A stretch of 64,000 bases of DNA, taken from positions 1,550,001-1,614,000 of the forward strand of contig NZ_CP077085.1 in the NCBI RefSeq assembly GCF_014268455.2. The letters run 5' to 3'. The notes under the pieces are model-generated. The model had not been told where the DNA came from. It did no database searches and saw only the letters and a list, made by a program, of their open reading frames with translations. Below, piece by piece: positions 27,288 through 37,991 of this stretch. Each line of letters begins with the position of its first letter. Positions within the stretch are counted from its first letter, which is position 1. This DNA comes from Pseudomonas shahriarae. Its GTDB lineage: Bacteria; Pseudomonadota; Gammaproteobacteria; Pseudomonadales; Pseudomonadaceae. The position numbers were made by a program, and so were the translations under genes.

Positions 27288-27989
27288 CTAGCCGCCGAGG
27301 TAAGCCTCGCGCACTTTCGGGTCGGTCAGCAGTTGTTCGCCGCTGCCCTGCATCACTACCCGGCCGTTTTCCAACACATAGGCGCGGTCGGCAATTTTCA
27401 GTGCCTGGTTGGCGTTCTGTTCCACCAGGAACACCGTCACACCGTCCTTGCGCAGTTGCTCGATGATGTCGAAGATCTGCTGGATGATGATCGGGGCCAG
27501 GCCCAGGGACGGCTCATCCAACAGCAGCAGCTTGGGCTTGCTCATCAGCGCACGGCCGATGGCAAGCATTTGCTGTTCGCCACCGGACATGGTGCCGCCG
27601 CGCTGGCTGAAGCGCTCCTTGAGCCGAGGGAACAGGTGCAGCACCTTGTCCATCTGCTCCTGGTAGTCGCCCTTGTCGGTAAAGAACCCGCCCATGGCCA
27701 GGTTCTCTTCCACGGTCAGGCGGGCAAACACCCGACGGCCTTCCGGGACCACGGCAATGCTCTTGCGCATGATCGCCGCAGAGTGCTGGCCCACCAGTTC
27801 CTCACCCATATAGCGGATGCTGCCGCTGTGAGCCTGGGGCGAGCCGCACAAGGTCATCAGCAAGGTGGATTTGCCGGCACCGTTGGCACCGATCAGGGTG
27901 ACGATCTCGCCCTGGCGCACTTCCACGTTGACGTCGTGCAGGGCCTGGATCTTGCCGTAGAAAGTGGAAACGTTTTCGAATTGCAGCAT
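27288..27989 (-). CDS. braG: Branched-chain amino-acid ABC transporter ATP-binding protein BraG/LivF
   Basis: A 233-residue ATPase. Walker A is IGANGAGKST, the ABC signature is TMSGGEQQMLAIGRALM, and Walker B is LLLLDEPSLGLAP. It follows braF directly, with no gap, as the last gene of the bra operon. It powers import of Leu, Ile and Val together with BraF. The length matches LivF (237). Confidence 0.95.
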   Translation of the reverse strand: MLQFENVSTFYGKIQALHDVNVEVRQGEIVTLIGANGAGKSTLLMTLCGSPQAHSGSIRYMGEELVGQHSAAIMRKSIAVVPEGRRVFARLTVEENLAMGGFFTDKGDYQEQMDKVLHLFPRLKERFSQRGGTMSGGEQQMLAIGRALMSKPKLLLLDEPSLGLAPIIIQQIFDIIEQLRKDGVTVFLVEQNANQALKIADRAYVLENGRVVMQGSGEQLLTDPKVREAYLGG

Positions 27990-28753
27990 TTACGCTTCCC
28001 CCAAATAGGCTTTGATCACTTCCGGGTTGTCGCGGATCTGCTCCGGCGTCCCGTTGGCCAATGGCGCGCCCTGGTTGATCACGACGATATGGTCGGAAAT
28101 GCTCATGACCAGTTTCATGTCGTGTTCGATCAGCAGCACGGTGGCGTTGTTTTCTTCACGCAGCACACCGATCAACGCCTTGAGGTCTTCGGTTTCCTTG
28201 GGGTTGAGGCCGGCAGCCGGTTCGTCGAGCATCAGGATCCGCGGGCGGGTCATCATGCAGCGGGCGATTTCCAGGCGCCGTTGCTGACCGTAGGCCAGGG
28301 TGCCGGCCGGGCGGTTGGCAAACTCGGTCAGGTTGACCTTGTCCAGCCAGTACGCGGCGTACTCCATGGCCTCGCGCTCGCTCTTGCGGAACGCCGGGGT
28401 CTTGAACAGGCCCGCGAAGAAATTGGTGTTCAGGTGCCGGTGCTGGGCGATCAGCAGGTTTTCCACGGCGGTCATGTCCTTGAACAACCGCACGTTCTGG
28501 AAGGTCCGCACCACGCCCTTGCGGGCGATCTCGTGACCGGCCAGGCCCTGGATCGGCTGGCCGTCCAGCAGGATGCTGCCACCGGCCGGTTTGTAGAAAC
28601 CGGTCAGGCAGTTGAACACCGTGGTCTTGCCGGCGCCGTTGGGGCCGATCAACGCGACCACTTGTTTCTCTTTGACGGTCAGGGCGACGCCATTGACCGC
28701 CAGCAAGCCGCCGAAGCGCATGCTCAGGTTTTCGACTTTCAGGATCTCGCGGC

Positions 28754-28757
<4 letters not shown>
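27990..28757 (-). CDS. braF: Branched-chain amino-acid ABC transporter ATP-binding protein BraF/LivG
   Basis: A 255-residue ATPase. Walker A is [10 protein letters not shown], the signature-like loop is [16 protein letters not shown], and Walker B is [13 protein letters not shown]. The long insertion around residues 90-130 ([21 protein letters not shown]) is characteristic of LivG. It overlaps braE by four bases and abuts braG. Confidence 0.95.
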
Positions 28758-30003
<1,246 letters not shown>

Positions 30004-30007
<4 letters not shown>

Positions 30008-30927
30008 ACTTTCTCAACCTCCGGACGGCCCAGGATGCCGGTCGGCCGGAATAACAGCACCAGAACCAATAGACCGAATGCCACCACGTCCTTGTACTGG
30101 TCGCCGAAGATATCGGCACCAAAGGCTTCGGCCACACCCAGCACCAGCCCGCCGAGCATCGCGCCCGGAATACTGCCGATGCCGCCGAGGACCGCCGCAG
30201 TGAAGGCTTTGAGCCCCACCAGGAAGCCGGCGTTGGGGTTGATCACGCCATACTGCATGCTCAGCAACACGGCAGCGACGGCGGCCAGTGCGGCGCCGAT
30301 GACGAAGGTCAGGGCAATGATGTTGTTGGTGTTGATACCCAGCAGGTTGGCCATCTTGATGTCTTCGGCGCAGGCCCGGCAGGCGCGCCCCAGACGGGAG
30401 CGGGAGATGAACAGGGTCAGGCCCAGCATGGCCACCAGGGTGACGACGAAGACCAGGATCTGCATGTAGGAAATCAGCACTTCTTCTGCACCACCTGGAC
30501 CGAAGGAAAAGCTCCCCGGGATCAGGTTGGGAATGGACTTGTCCTTGGAGTCCTGGGACAGCAATACGGTGTTCTGCAGGAAAATCGACATGCCGATGGC
30601 AGAAATCAACGGGATCAGGCGGTTGCTGCCACGCAAGGGGCGGTACGCAACACGTTCGATACTGTAGCCGTAGGCACTGGTTACGACGATTGACGCAAGG
30701 AACGCGGCAGTCATTAACAGCGGCAGGGAGTGGATACCCATCATGGCCAGCCCGGCAATGGCGATAAACGCCACGTAGGAGCCAATCATGTACACCTCGC
30801 CGTGGGCGAAGTTGATCATTCCAATGATGCCGTAAACCATTGTGTAGCCAATGGCTATCAAGGCATAGGTGCTGCCAATGGTCAGGCCATTAACCAGCTG
30901 TTGGAAAAAATGATAGATCTCAGGCAT
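30004..30927 (-). CDS. braD: Branched-chain amino-acid ABC transporter permease BraD/LivH
   Basis: A 307-residue permease, the partner of BraE. LivH-type motifs include [33 protein letters not shown] at the N terminus, the loop [20 protein letters not shown] and the C-terminal [18 protein letters not shown] 228-bp gap with a hairpin separates it from braC, so braDEFG may be expressed at a lower level than the binding protein. Confidence 0.95.
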
Positions 30928-31102
30928 TACAGCGCTCCTAAAAACCCGATACGCATTTCACTGGTGGAGTCATCTTCCTGCTCGGTGCTGTGTTCTGTGA
31001 GCACATTTGCACAAAGCATTTGCCAGCGAACCGCTGGTGACGGTTTTAAGATTTTCAGGTGAACCAGCGCCCGGATCGCGGGTGCGTGGCCCATAAACCT
31101 CG

Positions 31103-31133
31103 TAAAACAAAACCCACTGCTTGCACAGTGGGC
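31103..31133 (-). terminator. Terminator/attenuator between braC and braD
   Basis: A 7-bp stem (CCCACTG/CAGTGGG, 31113-31132) with a 6-base loop is followed on the minus strand by TTTTGTTTT. It lies about 20 bases after the braC stop. Partial read-through would give more binding protein than permease, as is usual for such operons. Confidence 0.8.
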
Positions 31134-31155
31134 TTGTTATCCAGTAACGCCTGGC

Positions 31156-32283
31156 TTACTGAGGGGAAACTTCGGTTTTTGGTTGACCGAAGTGCCATTC
31201 GTAGACCACGAACTTGAAGTCTTTCAGGTCGCCGTTCTTATCGAAGCTCAGGTCGCCGGTCGGGGTCTTGAAGGTGCCCGCGTGGATGGCCTCTGCCACT
31301 TTGGTGGTGTCTTCGCTTTTGGCAGCTGCGATGCCGCCCGCGATGATTTCAACCGCCGAGTAGGCTGGGAACACGAACGGACCGCTTGGGTCTTTGCCGT
31401 CAGCCTTGAGTGCGTCGACGATGGCCTTGTTCGCAGGGTCGGCGTCGAAGGATTTCGGCAGGGTGACCAGCAGGCCTTCGGAGGCTTTCTGGGCGATTTG
31501 CGAGATGGAGTCGTTGCCCACGCCTTCCGGGCCCATGAACTTGGCTTTCAGGCCTTTTTCCTGGGATTGACGCAGGATCAGACCCAGTTCTGGGTGGTAG
31601 CCGCCGTAGTAGACGAAGTCGACGTTGGCTTGCTTGAGCTTCTGGATAATCGAGGAGAAGTCCTTGTCGCCGGCGTTCAGGCCTTCGAACACGGCAACCT
31701 TGGTGCCTTTGCTCTCGAGGGTCTGCTTAACGGCGGTGGCGATGCCTTCACCGTATTGTTGCTTGTCGTGCAGGACTGCCACGACCTTCGGCTTGACGTG
31801 GTCGGCGATGTAGTTGCCGGCCGCTGGGCCCTGGGCGCTGTCCAGGCCGATGGTACGGAAGATCAGCTTGTAGCCACGGGAGGTGATTTCCGGGCTGGTA
31901 GCCGCCGGAGTGATCATGATCACGCCTTCGTCTTCGTAGATGTCGGTTGCAGGTTGAGTGGAGCTGGAGCAGAGGTGGCCGACCACGAACTTGACGCCGT
32001 CGTTGACCACTTTGTTGGCGACGGCAACGGCTTGTTTAGGGTCGCAAGCGTCGTCGTATTCCTTGGCCTCAAGCATTTTGCCATCGACACCGCCCTTGGC
32101 GTTGATGTCCTTGATGGCTTGCTTGGCGCCCATGAACTGCATATCGCCGTATTGGGTCACAGGGCCGGTTTTAGGGCCGGCAATACCGATCTTGATGGTG
32201 TCAGCTGCGAACGAATGGCCGGCAACCCCAGCCAGGACCATAGCGGCAAACAGTTTGGAAATCTGCTTAGTAGCCTTATTCAT
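31156..32283 (-). CDS. braC: Branched-chain amino-acid periplasmic binding protein BraC
   Basis: A 375-residue protein with signal peptide MNKATKQISKLFAAMVLAGVAGHSFA. The mature part (ADTIKIGIAGPKTGPVTQYGDMQFMGAKQAI) is the two-lobed LivJ/LivK fold. HLCSSSTQPATDIYEDEGVIMITPAATSPE forms the ligand pocket, and AKEYDDACDPKQAVAVANKVV carries the characteristic disulfide with the CSSS region. It is the first gene of braCDEFG and ends at a terminator-like hairpin. Confidence 0.95.
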   Translation of the reverse strand: MNKATKQISKLFAAMVLAGVAGHSFAADTIKIGIAGPKTGPVTQYGDMQFMGAKQAIKDINAKGGVDGKMLEAKEYDDACDPKQAVAVANKVVNDGVKFVVGHLCSSSTQPATDIYEDEGVIMITPAATSPEITSRGYKLIFRTIGLDSAQGPAAGNYIADHVKPKVVAVLHDKQQYGEGIATAVKQTLESKGTKVAVFEGLNAGDKDFSSIIQKLKQANVDFVYYGGYHPELGLILRQSQEKGLKAKFMGPEGVGNDSISQIAQKASEGLLVTLPKSFDADPANKAIVDALKADGKDPSGPFVFPAYSAVEIIAGGIAAAKSEDTTKVAEAIHAGTFKTPTGDLSFDKNGDLKDFKFVVYEWHFGQPKTEVSPQ

Positions 32284-32623
32284 AGTGCTCCACTCTTACT
32301 GTTGTATTTTTTATAGTTCTAGCGGCCTTGTGGGCTACAGAACCGGATCAGATATCTCGGATATCCCCCGGCAGCGGCCTGGCAACTGTACCGGTACAGT
32401 GTAGAGCGCCGGTTGATCGCTTGAAAAGCTGGCTGCTGGGGGCAAACGCCGGGTATGTCGCTTAAATGAAAGAAAAAGACAGAATAGCGGCGGGTGCTTG
32501 CCAGAGTCTCGGGCAATCCTTGGCGTTCCTGACACTTTCAATCGGTGCCTCAATTGCAACTGGGTTTTTCTGGGGAAGCCTCGACGGTATGATTGCGCCG
32601 ATTTTTTCCTCAGGTGAGTTCCC
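32284..32623. other. Divergent intergenic region of braC and DUF2288 gene
   Basis: 340 bases with no gene. It must hold the promoters of braC (minus) and the DUF2288 gene (plus). The clearest feature is the 16-bp palindrome at 32385-32400. Two GATATC half-sites lie nearby (32350-32366). No clear -35/-10 pair could be assigned by eye. Confidence 0.6.
32385..32400. promoter_or_regulatory. 16-bp perfect palindrome, candidate operator
   Basis: ACTGTACCGGTACAGT is a perfect palindrome 102 bases before the braC start codon. No run of T follows on either strand, so it is not a terminator. It could bind a dimeric regulator of bra transport; which one is unknown. Confidence 0.45.
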
Positions 32624-32929
32624 ATGACGCAAGAACCTAGCACCCTCTATGCCAAGCTGCTCGGCGAAACCGCGGAAATTTCCTGGAAGGAGCTCGAACC
32701 GTTCTTTGCCAAGGGTGCCCTATTGTGGGTCGACGCTGGCCTGGATTTGATCGAAGCGGCCGAGGGAATGGCCGAGGACAACCGTGACAAAGTGGCCGCC
32801 TGGCTGGCCTCCGGGAGCCTTGGCGAAGTGTCTGCGACGCGGGCATTGGACCTGGTGGAGCGTGATCCGAGCTTGTGGGCGGTGGTGGTTTCGCCGTGGA
32901 TTCTGATCCAGGAAAGGGCATCGAACTAA
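32624..32929 (+). CDS. DUF2288 family protein
   Basis: A 101-residue acidic, soluble protein (TLYAKLLGETAEISWKELEPFFAKGALLWVDAGLDLIEAA). The pattern, ending SLWAVVVSPWILIQER, matches the DUF2288 family, whose role is unknown. It has its own promoter region shared with braC and no operon partner. No cysteines or metal-binding motif are present. Confidence 0.8.
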   Translation: MTQEPSTLYAKLLGETAEISWKELEPFFAKGALLWVDAGLDLIEAAEGMAEDNRDKVAAWLASGSLGEVSATRALDLVERDPSLWAVVVSPWILIQERASN

Positions 32930-33234
32930 ACGTGCGCACCGAAATAGTGCGAGTTGTGTGCCATTAAAAGTGTGTAGCGGAGTAACCGCTTTGCCCATGA
33001 TGGCAACTGGCCGTGAAGAAAGGTCACAGGCGAGGGTGACGTAAACGTCAGGGGAACAGTTTTGCGGGCCGCGGATGGCCCGGGGAATTGTTTCTTGGTG
33101 TGGCAAGGTTAGGGGTATTTGTTGCCGGTTAGACCGCTATCGCAGACAAGCCAGCCCCCACATCCAGCCGCATTCCAAGAGTGGAACTCGGTCAACTGTG
33201 GGAGCGGGCTTGCTCGCGATGGGCGCACCTCGGT
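32930..33234. other. Intergenic stretch holding a REPIN
   Basis: 305 bases between the convergent DUF2288 and tubulin-like genes. The distal part (33136-33222) is a REPIN; I see nothing gene-like in the rest. Confidence 0.6.
33136..33222. repeat. REPIN: two inverted REP sequences, one degenerate
   Basis: TATCGCAGACAAGCCAGCCC near 33139 is a diverged copy. CTGTGGGAGCGGGCTTGCTC at 33195 is a standard REP in the opposite orientation. It lies just beyond the 3' end of the tubulin-like gene. Confidence 0.75.
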
Positions 33235-35415
33235 CTAGGCGGTCTTGCCCGTATGGTTGTTCAGCGAGATCACCTTGGTCTTGCCAATCCGGTGACGATA
33301 AATCTCACGCAGGTACTTGATCGCCTTCTTCACGCAATCGCGCGACAGGCGAATGTCGTTGATCGAGACAAACTTCTCTTTGTCGTTGATCAGCTCGCGG
33401 TACTTCTTCTCATACATCGGCTTGATCGCGTACCAGTTGGTATCGAGGATCTTCGCCGGGTTCTCGAATTCGTTGAGCAACTCGTCGATACGGTCCTCGT
33501 CGAAGTCTTCATGGATGATGAAGTCCAGGATCGAGTTGTCCAGGGTCTCGTCGAAACGGTACGGGTTGCGGGCAAAGCAGCGCTTGATAAAGGCCACGAT
33601 CAACGTCAGGAAGTCATCCGACAGGCACGGGCTCTTGGCGATCAGGGTGGTCAACGACAGGTTGGCCGAAGCACCGATCACCAGGGCGTAGCGCTTGAGG
33701 GTGGTGTTGGGGAACAGGCTGTTGAGGTGGGTCTTGAGCCGGTTCAGGTCCATATAGGACAGTTTGTAGTCCTTGGGCAGGGAGACGATGGACACCACCG
33801 ACGAGCAGTTCTTGAAGAAGTGCAGGTCATGCAGGGCCGCTGCGTCATAGCCGGAGTTCTTGTACTGCTCCAGGGAGGCCTTGTAGCGCTTGGATTCGAT
33901 CGGCAACAGGCTGATGCCTTCGATGGCCTGGGTGACTTTATTGAAGTGGGGCAGGTCGATGGAGCGGAAGAACAAATCGTCGATGTTCAGGCGCTGCGGC
34001 TCTTTTTCAAACACCTTGAACTTGTCGTTGCTCGGCGCCGGGGTTTCCGGGACCACCGACTCGGCGTAGGCAATTGCCACCGGCCCGGCCAGGCTCATGA
34101 ACAGGTCGTTGGCGTCCAGGCGAATGGTTTCACCGATGTCGATGCCGGCGCGGCGGAAATAGTTCTGGTCATAGTCGGTCGTCACCGCCTGAGCCGTCAG
34201 GATGTTGAAGATCTGCTGTGAGATGTACTGGTTGGCGTGTTTTTCCATGGCATTGACGTCAATGTTCTGGATGTTGCCGTCGTCGCTTTCTTCGGCGTAA
34301 CGCATGATGTCGTTGGAGATCAGCATCATCGCGTTCCACGGGCGGATACGGCCTTTGACACTGGCCTCGCTGCTGTCTTCATTGTCGAAGTTGTACGAGA
34401 AATCCCATTCCTCCGACAGGTACTTGCACAGCAGCCGACCGGCGTTGATATGCAGCGCCTCGGACATTTCGCTGCGGTGATCGGAGATGTTCGGCAACAC
34501 GCAGATCCCACTGGTGAAAATCGGCTCGAACACAAAGGCATGGCCGCTCTTGCTGTCATGCTCGTCGGCAGGTTTGGTGTCGAAGGTCTTGTTCATGTAC
34601 GAGTGTTGCTGGGCCAGGCCGAACTCCGAGGCCATGCCCGAGCCGGTGCCGCCGCCGGCGCTGAAGATCGAGAAGTACAGGCGCGACTGGTTGGCCTTGA
34701 TCCCGCAAGAGTCGATCAGGTACGAATGGATCATCTTCCAGTCAGGGCTGGAAAAACGCTGGGTGTCTTTGTTGAGGATGATCTTGGCCAGGTACTGGCC
34801 GAGGATCGGTGCGTTACCGGCGCCACCGGCATGCACTTCCGACAGGTCCATGATTTTCATTTTGCTGTAGTCGCGCAAAAAGCCGCTTTTCTCGCCCTTG
34901 CGCGAGAAACGGATGCGTCCGGCGATGTCTTTGTCCAGGTCGCCGAGCATCACCAGGGGTTCTACCAGAAACACCGGCTTGCTGGCCTTGCTGGCGCCCA
35001 GGCGCAAGTTGTTACGGATCCACTGGGCTGGGCTGTAGCCCTTTTCAACGTAGGATTTGTCTTCGGTGCTGAACTCGTTCAGATAAAACTTGCGGGCGTT
35101 GTACACCAGTTCCGCCACATCCAGGGCGATGTTGGAACCACAGCGCCCCAGGCCGATCAGGCAGACCGAGGGAAACTCCTGCTCACTGTGCAGCTCGCTG
35201 TCACCGTCAAGGTGCGGCGGGCGCGGGAACACCATGTCGCGCAGGCCATCGAGGTTGTCGAGGATGCGGTCGGTGTTGGTTTCGGTGAAGTACAGGTATT
35301 GCTGGGTGCCCAGCGCACGTTGACTGGTCAATGACTTTGAACCTGAGGGTTTTTCCGCAGGCGCTGTCAGCAACACGTCGGATACCGCGGTAACAGGATT
35401 ATTTTTAGAAGTCAT
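33235..35415 (-). CDS. Large bacterial tubulin-like (Tubulin_2) protein
   Basis: A 726-residue cytosolic protein. A nucleotide-binding core starts near residue 80: FPSVCLIGLGRCGSNIALDV (T1-like loop), then the tubulin/FtsZ signature SAGGGTGSG at 252-260, then HAFVFEPIFTSGICVLPN. Residues 1-80 are a low-complexity extension. The C-terminal 400 residues are helical and charged, without a known domain. This fits the PF13809 tubulin-like family, distinct from FtsZ and TubZ. It is a single gene, with an MHYT-GGDEF-EAL gene beyond it on the same strand. Polymer formation and role are unknown. Confidence 0.8.
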   Translation of the reverse strand: MTSKNNPVTAVSDVLLTAPAEKPSGSKSLTSQRALGTQQYLYFTETNTDRILDNLDGLRDMVFPRPPHLDGDSELHSEQEFPSVCLIGLGRCGSNIALDVAELVYNARKFYLNEFSTEDKSYVEKGYSPAQWIRNNLRLGASKASKPVFLVEPLVMLGDLDKDIAGRIRFSRKGEKSGFLRDYSKMKIMDLSEVHAGGAGNAPILGQYLAKIILNKDTQRFSSPDWKMIHSYLIDSCGIKANQSRLYFSIFSAGGGTGSGMASEFGLAQQHSYMNKTFDTKPADEHDSKSGHAFVFEPIFTSGICVLPNISDHRSEMSEALHINAGRLLCKYLSEEWDFSYNFDNEDSSEASVKGRIRPWNAMMLISNDIMRYAEESDDGNIQNIDVNAMEKHANQYISQQIFNILTAQAVTTDYDQNYFRRAGIDIGETIRLDANDLFMSLAGPVAIAYAESVVPETPAPSNDKFKVFEKEPQRLNIDDLFFRSIDLPHFNKVTQAIEGISLLPIESKRYKASLEQYKNSGYDAAALHDLHFFKNCSSVVSIVSLPKDYKLSYMDLNRLKTHLNSLFPNTTLKRYALVIGASANLSLTTLIAKSPCLSDDFLTLIVAFIKRCFARNPYRFDETLDNSILDFIIHEDFDEDRIDELLNEFENPAKILDTNWYAIKPMYEKKYRELINDKEKFVSINDIRLSRDCVKKAIKYLREIYRHRIGKTKVISLNNHTGKTA

Positions 35416-35494
35416 TGTGCGCCATGTGCCTGGACGGATGGCCGGAAAACATCAAAGAGCCATCACCGAGTGAGAGTTCGCGACTTTACCCGAT

Positions 35495-35520
35495 AGGGTT
35501 TAACCCTAGGTTTTCTAGGG
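35495..35520. other. Two overlapping palindromes
   Basis: AGGGTTTAACCCT (35495-35507) and CCCTAG-GTTTT-CTAGGG (35504-35520) share the CCCT arm, so they would form mutually exclusive hairpins. They lie between the c-di-GMP gene and the tubulin-like gene. Neither has a T run in the direction of the flanking genes. Confidence 0.4.
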
Positions 35521-35604
35521 AAAAGCTACGTTGGACTCTCATGAATCGGCCGTTCGTCGGCGTTCTTTAATCAAATACTGGCTATTTGCCCTGATGCTGG
35601 CGTT

Positions 35605-37848
35605 TCAGCGAATAGGGCGGACTACCGAAGAACCCGTCGATGAACCCTTGGCGCTGGTCGTGTCCTTGCTGCCCGCCAGGCCCGGCGGGTTGCGCTGGTC
35701 AAGTGCCGTGATCACGGCACTGATTTCACTGGCCGGCACCGCTGCACTGAGCAGGTAACCCTGCACGTAATCGCAGCCATGTTTGATCAACAGCTCCAGT
35801 TGCTGCTGGGTTTCCACGCCTTCGGTAATGACCTGTAGGTGCAGGGTGTGGGCCATGCCGATGATTGCCTGGACAATCTCCATATCGGAGGTGGACTTGG
35901 GAATGTCCTGGATAAAGGAGCGGTCGATCTTCAGCGTGTTGAGGGGCAGGCGCTTGAGGTAGGAGAGGGAGGAGTAGCCGGTGCCGAAGTCGTCGATGGA
36001 CAGCGCCACACCCAGCGCACGGATTTGCCGCAGCAGGATCAGGGTGCTGCTGATGTTGCCCATCAAGGCATTCTCGGTCACTTCCAGCTCCAGGCGGCTG
36101 GCGGCGATGCCGCTGTTGCGCAAGGCGTATTCGATTTCATCTGCCAGTTCGTCCCGGGCCAGGTTCAGGGCCGAACAATTCACGGCCATGACCAGGTCCG
36201 GGTGCCCCTGGTCCGTCAGCCAACCCAGGTCGGCACAGGCCTGGCGCAGCACCCAGTTGTCCAGCTCGGCGATCAGGCCGTTGTTTTCGGCGATGCCGAT
36301 AAACCGTTCGGGCGCCAGCAGCCCATGTTGCGGGTGTTGCCAGCGCACCAGGGCTTCGAGGCGGGTGACCTTGCCTTTGTGCAGGTCCAGAATCGGTTGG
36401 TAGTGCAGGACCAGTTCCTTTTGGTTGCGCAATGCATTGCGCAATTCCTCTTCCAGCTGCAGTTCGAGAAAGGCCCGGGTTTTCAGGTTGGAGCTGAAGA
36501 AGTTCAAGCTGTTGCGCCCGCCATCCTTGGATTGATACAGCGCCAGGTCGGCGGTTTTCAGCAGTTCCTCGCAGGTGGTCCCGTCCTCGGGAAACACGCT
36601 GATACCGATGCTGGTGGTCATCACCATGCGCCGGCCAGCCAGCTCGATGGGCTCTTTCATTTTCTGCATGATGCGCTGGGCCATGTGCCGCGCTTCGTCG
36701 CGATGACGGATGTTGATCAGGATGCAGAATTCATCACCGCCAAAGCGCGCCACTACATCATTGTGACTGCGTATCGAACTCTTGATATGGCCGGCCAGGA
36801 CTGTCAGCAGCTCATCGCCGGCATCATGGCCGAGGCTGTCGTTGATCCGCTTGAAGTGGTCGATGTCGAGGAAGATCACCGCCAGCATGCCCTCGGCCTG
36901 GGCTTTCTGCGCGAGGCTTTCGGCGAAGATCTGGTTGAAGCCCCGGCGATTGAGCAGGCTGGTCAGGGCGTCGTAGTGGGCCACTTGCTGCAGGGATGCG
37001 CGCGCCTGGTCCAGCTCGGTCAGCAGGGCATTGACCCGACGCAGGTCGCGTTCCTTGTGCTGCAGTTTTTTGTCGGCGAGGGCCGCGCTGATGCTGCTGC
37101 CGATGACCAACAACGTGATGACGGCCACCGACAGGCCCAGTTGCGTCGGGTTGTTGTCGATGGGCAATGCCGGCAAGGCCCCGGTGGGCAGCAGCAATTG
37201 CATGGCAGCCATACCGGTGAAGTGCATGCTGATAATGCCGGCACCGAGCACCAGGCTGGCAGCGTACTTGAGCAGTTGGTGGAACATTCCATTGCCATTG
37301 CGCAGGTAGCGGGACAACAGCAAGGCGGCCAGGCTGGCGCCAATGGCAATGGCCACCGACAACCCAAACAGCCCGCTGGAAAAATACACCTGGGCCTCGG
37401 AGCGCATGGCGGCCATGCCCACGTAGTGCATCAGGGCGATGCCCAGGCCCATGCAGGTGGCCGCCGTCAGGTACTGATGAAAACGCATTCGGGCATGACT
37501 GAGGGTTTGCATGGCGAACAACGAAGCGATCAATGCGATCGCCAATGAAGCCAGCGTCAGGAACCATTCGTAATGGATAGTGATGGGCGCCTGGAGCGCC
37601 AGCATGCTGATGAAGTGCGTCGACCAGATCCCGCCGGCCAGGCAACCGGCACCGATCCAGCGCCAATGGCGTTTTGCCGTCAGGTTATCAACGTGGCCGA
37701 CACGCTCCGCCATGTCCAGGGTGCCAAAGCTCGCGGCGCAGGCAACCAGGTACGCCAGTAGCACCAGGAAGGGGTTATGGGTGCAATTAAGTAATAAATA
37801 CCCGCTCTCGGGAAGCGGGGTAAAAAAATGCAGACCCAGCCATTCCAT
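35605..37848 (-). CDS. MHYT-GGDEF-EAL membrane protein (c-di-GMP signalling)
   Basis: A 747-residue protein. Residues 1-240 form a seven-helix MHYT sensor with the repeated motifs STHFISMLA, MHYVGMAAM and MHFTGMAAMQ, which may bind copper, oxygen or CO. A short coiled coil (KLQHKERDLRRVNALLTELDQA) leads to a GGDEF domain with intact ARFGGDEFCI. The EAL domain has LEALVRWQHP and DDFGTGYSSLSYL. Both cyclase and phosphodiesterase signatures are intact. The ATG at 37848 was preferred; a GTG at 37881 would add 11 residues. It has no operon partner. Confidence 0.92.
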   Translation of the reverse strand: MEWLGLHFFTPLPESGYLLLNCTHNPFLVLLAYLVACAASFGTLDMAERVGHVDNLTAKRHWRWIGAGCLAGGIWSTHFISMLALQAPITIHYEWFLTLASLAIALIASLFAMQTLSHARMRFHQYLTAATCMGLGIALMHYVGMAAMRSEAQVYFSSGLFGLSVAIAIGASLAALLLSRYLRNGNGMFHQLLKYAASLVLGAGIISMHFTGMAAMQLLLPTGALPALPIDNNPTQLGLSVAVITLLVIGSSISAALADKKLQHKERDLRRVNALLTELDQARASLQQVAHYDALTSLLNRRGFNQIFAESLAQKAQAEGMLAVIFLDIDHFKRINDSLGHDAGDELLTVLAGHIKSSIRSHNDVVARFGGDEFCILINIRHRDEARHMAQRIMQKMKEPIELAGRRMVMTTSIGISVFPEDGTTCEELLKTADLALYQSKDGGRNSLNFFSSNLKTRAFLELQLEEELRNALRNQKELVLHYQPILDLHKGKVTRLEALVRWQHPQHGLLAPERFIGIAENNGLIAELDNWVLRQACADLGWLTDQGHPDLVMAVNCSALNLARDELADEIEYALRNSGIAASRLELEVTENALMGNISSTLILLRQIRALGVALSIDDFGTGYSSLSYLKRLPLNTLKIDRSFIQDIPKSTSDMEIVQAIIGMAHTLHLQVITEGVETQQQLELLIKHGCDYVQGYLLSAAVPASEISAVITALDQRNPPGLAGSKDTTSAKGSSTGSSVVRPIR

Positions 37849-37991
37849 AGCACGTCCCGTTGCAGAGTCATCTCGTGTCACTGCGCGTGGCGATGACCTA
37901 TGGAATCGAGTATAGAAGGCTCAACGGAATCGCAAGCCGTAATGGCATTTTGATTGCTTTGATTTTGGCATGCTCCCCATAGCCAATGGTG

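Noticed and set aside
35531..35758. A 75-codon plus-strand frame between the tubulin-like and c-di-GMP genes
   Set aside because: Most of it is antisense to the EAL protein's C terminus and it has no ribosome binding site.
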